Positions 20,784 to 30,411 of a stretch of 64,000 nt of DNA are shown piece by piece. The notes below the pieces were generated by a model. The model did no database searches and had not been told where the DNA came from. It was given only the letters and a program-made list of their open reading frames with translations. A program made the translations under genes and the position numbers. This DNA is from Isoetes taiwanensis. Lineage: Eukaryota; Streptophyta; Lycopodiopsida; Isoetales; Isoetaceae. The stretch is from NCBI GenBank assembly GCA_021234155.1, contig JAJEKV010000028.1, positions 6,908,992-6,972,991 on the forward strand. Direction: 5' to 3'. Numbering within the stretch: position 1 is the first letter of the stretch; each line of letters starts with the position of its first letter.

Positions 20784-21420
20784 ATGGCCTTTGATAGAAC
20801 TGTTAATGGTCTATCATTGAGTAGCACTGCATCAATGGGTGTATATGAAATAGGTTCTATTAGAAAGCAACATTGTTGCACTTTTTGTGAAAAAGATAAA
20901 TGTGCTACACAGCTCTTGGAGCTTGTACATGCTTATGTGTGTGGCCCACAAATTTATCCTTTGAGTGCTGCAGGTTATTTTATATTGTTTGTGGATGATT
21001 TCTCACGTAGAGCATTTGTACTGTTTTTCTCCATGAATCTCAAGTCTTTGCAAAATTTCAAGTGTTGAACACAGACTGGAAAAATGAATAAGAAGTTTCG
21101 TATTGACAATGGTGGGGAATTTACGTCTACTCAGTTTATGTATTTTGTGAAAAGCATAGTATAGCTCATGAGTATATCATTCCTTATTCCCTTCAATAAA
21201 ACAATATTGCTGAGCAAAAGAATCATACGGTAATCAATGTTGTTCGTTGTTTGCTTATTCATGCTGGTTTGAGTAAGTCATTTTGAGAGGAAGGTGCGGC
21301 TCCTACTATTTATGTGCAAAATCGAACAATTACCTCTTCTTTAAAAGGCATAACATAGGGAAATAAAACCAAATATTGAGCATTTGAAAGTTTTTGTTTT
21401 TGAAAGTTTTTGTTTATTGC
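20784..21420 (+). pseudogene. Ty1/copia integrase remnant
   Basis: The frame at 20784-21068 reads LLELVHAYVCGPQ, YFILFVDDFSRRAFVLFF and SLQNFK, the GAG-pre-integrase to integrase-core junction of copia elements. Broken frames continue with FRIDNGGEFTSTQF (about 21095-21135), IAHEYIIPYS, then AEQKNHTVINVVRCLLIHAG. All in order but with stops and shifts, so it is dead. The upstream ORF 20421-20732 has no recognised motif and may be part of the same element's gag region. Confidence 0.75.
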
Positions 21421-21800
21421 CAAACGATGGGATGACCAATGATGGGGCGACGATGGGATGCGATGGGGCGAAGGCAGGTAAGTGCATCATCTCAGATTTC
21501 TTTACAGTTTAGAACGTGCTTAGTCTAAATAGATTATATATAGTTTAGACAGTCTAGATTTTAGATAAATCAAACCGTGCTCGATCGGATAAAAACAAAG
21601 GATTGCCGACAATGAATATATCATCGGAGTACCAGATTCAAGGCAGACGAATGAAGCAGTAATTAAATAAATAATACTATAGATTATACGCGGCACCATC
21701 CATCGATTTCCAAAAGGAGTAGAAGCTAGCAGAGGTGGGTAACGGCAAGAAAATAATTCACGAGTCCGGCGACATGGGCGATTCAAAATTTTTAAAACGT
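21421..21800. other. Intergenic, nothing recognised
   Basis: It begins with a short GATGGGGCGA-like repeat (about 21428-21470). No gene is visible. Confidence 0.3.
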
Positions 21801-21807
21801 TAGGGAA

Positions 21808-21952
21808 AAGAAAAGAAAAGAAAAAGAAAAAGAAAAAGAAAAAGAAAAAGAAAAAGAAAAAGAAAAAGAAAAAGAAAAAGAAAAAGAAAAAAAAAGAAAA
21901 AAAAAAGAAAAAGAAAAAGAAAAAGAAAAAGAAAAAGAAAAAGAAAAAGAAA

Positions 21953-21984
<32 letters not shown>

Positions 21985-22095
21985 AAAGAAAAAGAAAAAG
22001 AAAAGAAAAGAAAAAAGAAAAGAAAAAGAAAAGAAAAAAGAAAAAGAAAAAAGAAAAAGAAAAAAAAAGAAAAGAAAAAGAAAAGAAAATCAAGA
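21808..22095. repeat. Purine microsatellite (AAAAAG)n
   Basis: Nearly 290 bp of AAAAAG and AAAAG units on the plus strand. The long Phe/Leu open frame on the other strand is an artefact of the repeat. Confidence 0.95.
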
Positions 22096-22638
22096 AAAAG
22101 AAACGAAAATAAAGATAGGGTGGGGGACTAATAACGTGAGATAAATATCACTGAATTTATAATTACATGAAAATTAAAGGAGACGTAATATCGGGCAACA
22201 TGAAGGTAAAGAAAAGACTAAAGGGGATGGAGCACGTGGCAACACAAAGAAAGAGCTGCAAACATTATAAAGAACCGAATGACTAATCATAACTACTAAG
22301 GGAGGCGTATGAATGAAATAATGAAAATATAGAAAAGGGACGAATTGTACGTAGGTAAGACAAGTAGCTAGAGACGTGGCTTAATATTCACGCATTTAAA
22401 AATTCAAGAGACAAGATAGACAAGATTCAGCATTTAAGCGCGCGGCCAAATTTTAAAGAATGAGCGGAATTCGCATGCATTTTCGTAACCCTAGAGCTAT
22501 ATAACAGTAGTAGTAACAAAGAAATAAACGAATGGTGAAAACCCGCTCTCAAGATCTCTCACGATTTCTACTGAGCTCTTGAGCCCTCACTGGATTACCG
22601 TGGAAGCTCCGTGCCATCTCCGCCTTCACCTTCCACCA
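22096..22638. other. Spacer between microsatellite and unrecognised ORF
   Basis: AT-rich with scattered CG. Nothing recognised. It could be 5' flank of the ORF at 22639. Confidence 0.3.
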
Positions 22639-22647
22639 ACAACGAAA

Positions 22648-23168
22648 ATGGACAAGGGTAAGAGAGAAAAGCCAGTAGCCGATGGGGAGAAGAGAAAGGT
22701 CATGAAGTTTATCCGACTGAGTTCCTCGCAACCTACGGTTGCCCTACAATCCTCGACCTCGAGGATCTCAATCCACGGTGTATCCGCGGAACCGAGAGTG
22801 TTTATGTTTGGGGATGGTGCTGCCGTCATGGTCGCGCAATCGCTTGTACCGCGTAACCGAAGTTCATCATGCTCATGGTTATACTTTAGGGTTACTGGAG
22901 GTGCTTGGAGTATTAGGCGACAAAATGATTGATGAGGCCGTGATCACAAGACGTAACTATGCGGTGTTTTAACGGATGCATCCATGCAAACAAGCATACG
23001 TCTTCAAGCTATCAGCACAACCTATACATCTGTGATTTTGGGAAGGTGTGTATATACTGTTGCGAGAAGAACCCTGTTGATTTCATATGCCGAGCATATA
23101 TAGGGAGAAACCTGGAAAAAGTTAAAAAGATAGGGGAGTCGTCCGCGGAGAAAAAGCCAAGCAAATGA
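22648..23168 (+). pseudogene. Unrecognised broken coding region
   Basis: From ATG 22648 the frame is basic (MDKGKREKPVADGEKRKVMK) and continues as Ser-rich sequence with FMFGDGAAVMVAQSLVPRN. After a frame change it reads LLEVLGVLGDKMIDEAV and, in another frame, EKNPVDFICRAYIGRNLEKV to a stop at 23168. The three blocks lie in order in different frames, which suggests one gene or element ORF with two indels. I do not recognise it. Its position ahead of a LINE may mean it belongs to an older LINE copy. Confidence 0.3.
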
Positions 23169-23169
23169 A

Positions 23170-24289
23170 TATCTGGGATGGGGGGAGGCAACAATGGAGG
23201 GAGATGAAGGGGCTGCATGTAACCCTTTGTTTTTTTGTTTTGTTTTACCTTTTTATCTGTCACTTTTTTCGCTCTTTTATGTTTCAGTCTTTCAGTTCTG
23301 CTAAATATGTATGAGGTATTCAGCATAAAGCTGTATGAAATGTTTGAATGATGCGGGGAAACCCGAACATAGAAGGAAAAATCTTGCCCCGAGATGCTTA
23401 AAAGTGGTCTGATAAGCCAGATATGTAACTGCGGAATCTCTTTTTTGAATATAAGATAGAATTACACATAAAAGATAGTTACTTTGTTACGAAGATCAGT
23501 ATGTTCTTACTCTCAATTACTTTCTACACAAGGTAAAGTAATACTTTCATAACCATAACCCTTAGATTACTATATGCGGAAAGTAGTCAAGTAGCAATTT
23601 ATAAAATTGTACTCGAAGTATAACCAGACATCTCCATGCATTCCCCTCGAGGTGAGTTTGGTTGACTAACAACGCTATATCACAATTCAACAAATGGCAA
23701 AGATCCCTACGAAAGTACGCACAAAATAGGCAACATGGACATCCACCCAAGAGGCGGAAAAACTATGACGTAAAACACGACAAAGAAAGAAATCCACTTA
23801 GAATACAGAAAAGGTGGTAGCATGCAAGATAGTAAAATATTGGTTAAACATGATATCAACCCGCAACACGCAGAACGTGTATAATGTGGGGACAAACGGA
23901 AAACCCTGGGTACAACGTAAAACATCAAGGGAGATAGAAGATGATGACCAACGGGCACGGGAAGATTGGTAAAAGAGTAAAAGAGAAAGAGAGATGGGGA
24001 GGCTGCGCAAGCACTTACCAAGGCAAGAATGTAACGAGGGCTTTAAAGATGAATAAACAAAGGGGGAGCCACGTAACTGCAATAAAAACCCTGAGAAAGG
24101 GTGGCAAACTCCGGACAGAATCAAAGAACTAAAATGGATGGGGATAAAGGAAATGATGAGACCCTAAAATAACAAAACGTAAGGCTGCATACAAAGAGGG
24201 GAGGCTGAAGGAAAAGGAGAGATGCACCAACAAATAAAACAAGGGAAGGGAACAAAAATTGTAAGCGAGCAAAAGCGACAAGATTAAGT
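23170..24289. other. No gene recognised; possible LINE 5' region
   Basis: Contains a T-rich tract at about 23225-23280 and otherwise G/A-rich sequence toward 24000. No coding motif. The right part could be the 5' untranslated region of the LINE. Confidence 0.3.
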
Positions 24290-24660
24290 GCTGAACAGAG
24301 AGTTCCAACCTCCACGACGCCAAGATAGGAGGGCTAGACCCACCAACTGGTTAACTGAAGTACTCCAAATCTACAAAAGGTAAATGTATAAGGTCGCAAG
24401 ACCGTATGAGTAAAAGGTGGACAGAATAAGATACGGGACAGAGAGGCTCAGCCTCCGCCGTACACCAGGATAGCGAGGGCTAGACCCACCAACTGGTAAT
24501 CTGGACCACTATAAACTCAAAATCATGTGCAAATGCACAAACTGCGAAATGCAAACTAAGAGTAAAAAGCGGGCGGAATAAGATACGGGACAGAGAGGCT
24601 CAGCCTACGCCGTACACCAGGATAGCGAGGGCTAGACCCACCAACTGGTACCCGCGCCAC
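24290..24660 (+). repeat. About 150 bp tandem monomers upstream of LINE ORF1
   Basis: The marker GGCTAGACCCACCAACTGG occurs at 24332, 24478 and 24630, and GAATAAGATACGGGACAGAG at 24424 and 24575, giving periods of 146 to 152 bp and about 2.5 to 3 copies. The second and third copies are nearly identical over 75 bp; the first is shorter and more diverged. They end about 350 bp before the first ATG of LINE ORF1. Tandem 5' monomers that act as promoters are known in some L1 elements; the same role here is inferred from position. Confidence 0.75.
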
Positions 24661-25006
24661 TACAAACTCAAATACTCAAAAGACACGGTATATGGCACAG
24701 AGTACATGGACAAGAACAAAATAAATAAGCATGGAAGGACGGGATTTCGAATCGCCAACCAATCATTATAGAAGAGGATATGGACACACCCGAGTAACAG
24801 AGTAGATATTAAGTAGTGGAGGCCGAATAATTAACGGGTATTCCAATATTCAAAATTCAAAATCAGGGTTAACGGTGAATTTTCGAATTAACGAACCGTT
24901 TGAGGCTTCCGATATATACTGATGAAACGAATATGGCAGAGTAGCATCGTACAGGTTGTGGTGAGCGCGCAGGCGAAGAATACAGCGGTACAGCAGAGCC
25001 CAAGCC

Positions 25007-25711
25007 ATGGCGGAAAACACCAACCTTAGCCAGACTAAGAGAGCAGAGGCGGCAAGAGCACCGGCAAGCCAACAGGATCTCAAAGATTTCCTAGCTCAGA
25101 TAGACAAGCAGCTGGAGACTAGGATACCCAGCATGGATGCACTCAACACGCTAGCGGAATCAGTCAACCGAAACAAGGTAGCCATTGCCAGCATGGACGT
25201 GAGGATAGTAGGAGTGGAAAAGACAAGCGAAGAAATGCAGCGCAGAATGGACGAGATTGAAGAGGAGAAAGCCAAAATCCTGAATAGGTTGGTTGAATTA
25301 GAAAAAGTAAATGTTTCAATTGAATACATGGGAGTCATTTGATAAAATAAAACCGCATATTGTAGAGTATGAGGAACAGACTAGAATTAGGCATGACGTT
25401 AGGCTTATAGGGATAGCAGAGAAACCTAACGAGGATACATATCAAGTGACTGCAGAGGTGATAGAGGTGGTCTTCAAAGAACACAGGAGCATCATTGTCA
25501 AGGCAGTGCGATCAGGACAATGGAGGGGGAGAGCGAGGCACATAAACTTAACACTCGTGGATCGAAAGCCAAGGAGAGGGTATTGCGATAGGGTCCGCAT
25601 CAAGAAACGGATCAAGGTACGTGAAGCACTTACGGTAATGCAAAGGCAAGGGCTACATTGTGGAGCGGGCCAAGGCCGAGAACCTGAATCAAAGTGCAGG
25701 ATACAAAGGTA
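25007..25711 (+). pseudogene. LINE ORF1 (L1-type RNA-binding protein), frame-broken
   Basis: The first part, 25007-25342, begins MAENTNLSQTKRAEAARAP and runs into a heptad-rich coiled coil (VGVEKTSEEMQRRMDEIEEE). After a frame change near 25315 the second part, to 25711, reads DVRLIGIAEKPNEDTYQ, then a basic region with HINLTLVDRKPRRGY and KKRIKVREALTVMQRQG. Coiled coil followed by an RRM-like domain (LIGI.E) and a basic C-terminal domain is the order of L1 ORF1p, which coats LINE RNA. One frameshift splits it. Confidence 0.65.
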
Positions 25712-25739
25712 AAAAATGGCAAGGTGTTCTTGCACAAGA

Positions 25740-28700
25740 GAGTACTTTTGAACCCACGTGAGCGTGGACAGACCCAGGATCGGAGTTCAGGAGAAAGGGA
25801 GGTTGACGGATTGGGAGACGATATGGAGAAGGAGAATACCAACCCACGTGGGGCTCCATACAGTACACGGAACATAGTGGTGGCAACAATAGCCCCCACA
25901 TGATTCAAAGATGAGGGGAAGAAAGAGGGGGGAAAAGGGGTCGCATGGCGAAGATCAACAAAGACGAAAGCCGAATATGAACCCGACCACCATGAAGACA
26001 AGAGGGAGACCAAGAAGATTGGGAAACGGAGCGTAACACACCGGACACCCGTGAGAGAACAACCCCAGGGAAAAGACGCTAAAGATATGGTATTGGAACT
26101 GTGATCGGGTATCCTTTGGGATGATGGGAGAGGCCGGAAGGAGCACACAGTTTCCGATATAATATGTCCGGTGGAGACATGGGAGCACAATGTAAAAAGG
26201 CGCATGAGGAGGAAGGGTACCTAACTATTCACGCGCCGGAAGGACAAAAACTTCAAAATTGGAAGAGGGAGCCAGGATTAGCCTGTTATGTTAAAGAAAA
26301 TGTAGTAAAAGTGCGGTATTTTGCAATAAGAGATACATGGTTTTGAGTTTACAATTAGAGAACAAAATAGAATTAATTTCGATTTTAGCCTATTACCCAC
26401 CAAGCAAAGGATAAACTAGAACCGTTAGAACCGGGGAGACTATGATGAAATGGAAAGAACAGGCCCAATGATATTAATAGGCGACCAACGCCGTAACGTA
26501 TGCGTGAGCAAAATAAATCAAATGTATGGAAGACAAAATAGAGAAATGGACTAGCAAGACAAGATTAGAAGAATGGGACAGAGAACAGAGGACGAGCGTA
26601 AGTCAATGCCAAGGGAGAGCTACTACCGAGATATGCCTCGACCACTGTGGGTCATTGTAACCAACCGGTACGTATGGAGGGGTCGGGAAGTACACAAGCC
26701 GTAATGCACATGGGAAAAGTATAGTGGACTATGTGATAATGAATGACACCGCAGCGCAGATAGTATCGGTGATTCATGCTCCTAGACCGCCCGGCCGGCA
26801 AAAGGGAGAGCCACTGCACCCATACACAATTTTACACTCATGGAAGGTGAATATACTCGAAAAAGGCGCAACAAGAAACGGAGGAAATTAACGGAAAACT
26901 GAAAATACAGTTTCAAGAAAAGAAAATAGGTTCAAGAAGAAATGGGGAAATGGAATTGGGGGGCACAATGAGCGCACGAGAATGGAGACAAATAAAGCTT
27001 AATGACATAACAGTTGAAAGCAGCAAACCGAGGTCTCGGAAAGAGAAGAAGAAAAAGAGGGAAAGATGCTCAAAGCCTCGAAATGGTATGACGCATGAAT
27101 GTAGAGAACAGAAAAGAAGGGTCAGACTCAGAGAGCATAAAGGGAGGGAGACATATCAAACCGAGAAAAAGGTATACCTGAAGATGTTGAGAGCAAAGAG
27201 AAACAAAATCTGATAACAACACCGGGGACAAGCTAAACTCCCCGAAAAAGCAACCCCGAAATTCCTGGAGAGGGTTCCAAGAGAAAGGACAAGGGAATCG
27301 TAAAAAATGGTAGTTCACAAGAGGATATTGGGACAGACGGATGGGAGAGATACCGAGAAATCGATAAGATCGGGGCATCTCCAAAGACCGATACCGTAAC
27401 TACAAGGGGATGGACAAGCCGCGGTTTTTAACAATGTGAAGTGATGATGGCAATCAATAGAATGGCAAATAACAAAGCCCCGCACTGCACGGGTTAACGG
27501 TGGAACTATTAAAATGTGTAGATGCAAAGAATCGTAAAACAAGTGACGATATTTTCAACCGGCATCATACAATAATGGGACTACCAGCCAGATGGGCGTA
27601 TAACAGGGTGATACCCCTACACAAGAGGGGGAGCGCATTGTGAACCCGAAAATTACAGAACTATAATGGTGAGTTCCATTTTTGCAAAATGGTTTGGAAA
27701 AGTTTTAGACAACAAGTCGGAAGCCGGTTCACCGGATCACCAATCCATGCACCAATTAGTGACACTCGGTAAATGGTAGAAACGTAACGAAAAGTCCGGG
27801 AAGAAAATAATATGTCGCTTTGTGGATTTTAGGAAAGCGTTTGATACGATTCGAGGAAAAACTAATACAAAGGCTTATAGATATGCAGGCACCAAAGGAT
27901 ATGGTGGGGGCAATTATAGACTATACTATAATGTTTATAAAATGGAAGAAGAAGGGAAAGCGATAGACCGGTGACACGGGGGTCAAACAGGGTGCCCACT
28001 ATCTCCCACATTGTTTGGGATATACATAGATGCCCTACGTGATTTTTATAGCGTAACAACAAGGGGACAATGACGCCCTACTCTAGGGGAACACCAAAGT
28101 ACCCATCATGTCAGATGCGTGATGACCCGATACATGATGGCCATAAAGAACAAAGGGATGCAATGTGTTACTTAAACTGTTGGGGAAATTTTTGTGAAAG
28201 GACGTGGTCGACAAGTTAATCTCTCGCAAAAGTCTTTTTTCGCCACAAAAGCGTAAATAAACCATTTAGATACTTGGGAAACGTAACTAGAAGAATCAAC
28301 GTAATCACGTGTATCCGGGGTTCGCGCACCGCAGGAAGAAAATGGGCTAAGGGGCGAACACAAGATTCCAAACAGCCATCGAAGCTATTACAATATGAAA
28401 AATTTTCGCAACAAAAGCGGGGATAATAAGCCGGAAATTAAATGCTATCCGTTCAAAGACAAAGAGTTGCAACTACTGCCTATATGGGGCAGAGGCCCTC
28501 AAATCGGTCCGACAGAGAAAAATGGGAAAACAAGAAGGAATTTAAAGACAATGGCATAAGCGGTGAATTTAAGCCGAGAACTAATACACCACAAACAACT
28601 ATAGTATATGAGACAGGCAAAACCGATGGAAGTAAGGGCATGGGGAAAGGACCATCGATATCTTATAAGGAACAATGCGGTGGAAAACCAAATAAAGCAA

Positions 28701-29260
28701 GCATCGCGACGCTGAATCAAACAAAAGCCCATATAATCGAAGGCAAATCCGGATGGTTTAGGGATGTAGCAATGTGGACAAGGAAGTTGGGGATGAATCG
28801 GAAGCGACCCATTATCGAAGGAGAATGGAAGGACGAGTGGATCGACAAAGCCACGCAGGCTTGGTCGCAGAACCACACGGGCCCCAAGACAATATGGTTT
28901 ATGACAAAGATTCAACCCGACAGCCAGATAGGGCAAATGATGTACCGTGATGACATAATAGAAAAAGCCGTGAAAGATATTCTAGCAAGATTCGGAATGG
29001 GAAGCCACGAAATGAGAATTGAAAAGGACGTATGGGGATAGAGAAAGAAGATCGGATATGCGTAATCCGTGATGAGTATGCTGAATGAATGCCCCAGATA
29101 TGAAAGCATCGTGAACAAGTACGAGAGATATAAGGTGGGGTCACCGCATTAACACCATGATGATAAAGCCAGAAACAATGAGGAATCTGGCAGACGCAAT
29201 ACGGGAAATGACGGCAAGGCACCGAGAAGTACACAAAGAAAAAGGGTTTCTGTTATGAAC
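25740..29260 (+). pseudogene. LINE ORF2 remnant: endonuclease, RT, RNase H-like
   Basis: Blocks in order on the plus strand, in shifting frames: CPVETWEHNVK (about 26166), YLTIHAPEGQ and GLACYVKENVVKVRYFAIRD (26220-26340), SILAYYPPSK (26378-26408), HGKSIVDYVIMNDTAAQIVS (26710-26770), all matching the APE-type endonuclease. Then VDFRKAFDTI (about 27815-27850) and GCPLSPTLFGIYIDAL (27990-28040), RT motifs, then FRYLGN (about 28262). The ORF at 28442-29041 has TDGSKGMGKG and may be an RNase H-like tail. Many stops and indels show that the copy is dead. No clean poly(A) tail or target duplication was found. Confidence 0.7.
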
Positions 29261-29423
29261 CGCCTGAGAGGCGCAATATAAACACCCTGAAAATGCTCAG
29301 CTCAAAGCTGATTGATAACGACGCGCCTGTGCACGGCCATGAAGCCGATCCAAAGGGGGTGCCGGTATTAATAGAGAAAAGTAAAGCCTTCAGAAAAGGT
29401 TACATTGTAAACCAGCATGATGT

Positions 29424-29895
29424 CCCGGGGGATTCACCTCTATTATAGGCATATATGCCATGTGCGTTCCTTGGGTTGCCAAAAAACCCATTGTATACGA
29501 CCGTTCCATATGAAAAAACCCTTTGTATACGACTACATTATTTGTAAAAGAATGCAACCCATATCATATAAGTACTTGCCTAAAACACTTTTACTTGACA
29601 ACCCCTTCCATACATATACGATATCTCTATTATTTTTTACATATATAATATAATATATATTATTCATATTATCACAGGATCCCCAACAGTAGAAGCTCAC
29701 CAAAAATGACGGACCCTTACAGTATGAATATGAATCGAACACTGGCGCCACCACACTCCCTCTGGTATCCGTACGACATTCAAACTATAAAAAACTTATA
29801 TTTTTCTTACGTATACGGTACCAGAGAGGCAATAAAAAAACCCATTTGGTGCACTCACATGTTTCATACCCCATAATCTAGGTGAACCCCCCGGG
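29424..29895. mobile_element. Short TIR element (MITE) with 8 bp target duplication
   Basis: Left end CCCGGGGGATTCACC (29424) and right end GGTGAACCCCCCGGG (to 29895) are inverted repeats with a base difference. Both flanks read CATGATGT (29416-29423 and 29896-29903), a perfect 8 bp target duplication. Inside are TATACG words and no ORF of note. Eight-bp duplications are typical of the hAT and P superfamilies. The same ends bound the 3.5 kb element at 34041-37586. Confidence 0.85.
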
Positions 29896-29975
29896 CATGA
29901 TGTGCTAGTAGCACCCGTAAGGGAGCTCGCCCATGCTACATAAGTCCACGGGCCTCAGGGTACAAGGGACAATAA

Positions 29976-29977
29976 TG

Positions 29978-30064
<87 letters not shown>
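29976..30064. repeat. CTAT microsatellite
   Basis: About 22 uninterrupted copies of CTAT. The run of Leu-Ser-Ile-Tyr codons that it encodes is not a gene. Confidence 0.97.
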
Positions 30065-30411
30065 TGCCTATGTTCATGTGCCAAAAGAGAAGAGGAAGAA
30101 GCTCTAAAACCATAATCGTTGATTATGATGTGGATGCACATGGATATCGATTTTATGATACCGCTACGTGAAGAATTGTTACTAGTCGTGATGCTATGTT
30201 TGATGAAGGGTGTTAGTCGATGCCTGAAAGGCAACACTGGAAAAGACTCCTTAAAGGTCCTTCACATATAAGATCTTTCACATTACCATTTCATGTACCT
30301 TTATGGTACCATATATGTAACGTATATGAAAACATATCTCCTTTTGTGTGGTACACATCTCCCTCCCTCCCTCCCTCCCCCTCTCTCTCTCTATCTCTCA
30401 TATTCTTGAGA
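30065..30411. other. Spacer with C/T-rich tract
   Basis: Holds a CCCT/CTCT tract at about 30359-30400. No gene is recognised. Confidence 0.35.

Noticed and set aside
21800-22093. 97-codon Phe/Leu open frame on the minus strand
   Set aside because: Translation of the AAAAAG microsatellite.
25630-26205. 191-codon minus-strand ORF
   Set aside because: Antisense shadow of the LINE; the plus strand holds the recognisable ORF1 and endonuclease motifs.
28499-28936. 145-codon minus-strand ORF
   Set aside because: Shadow of the longer plus-strand LINE frame at 28442-29041.
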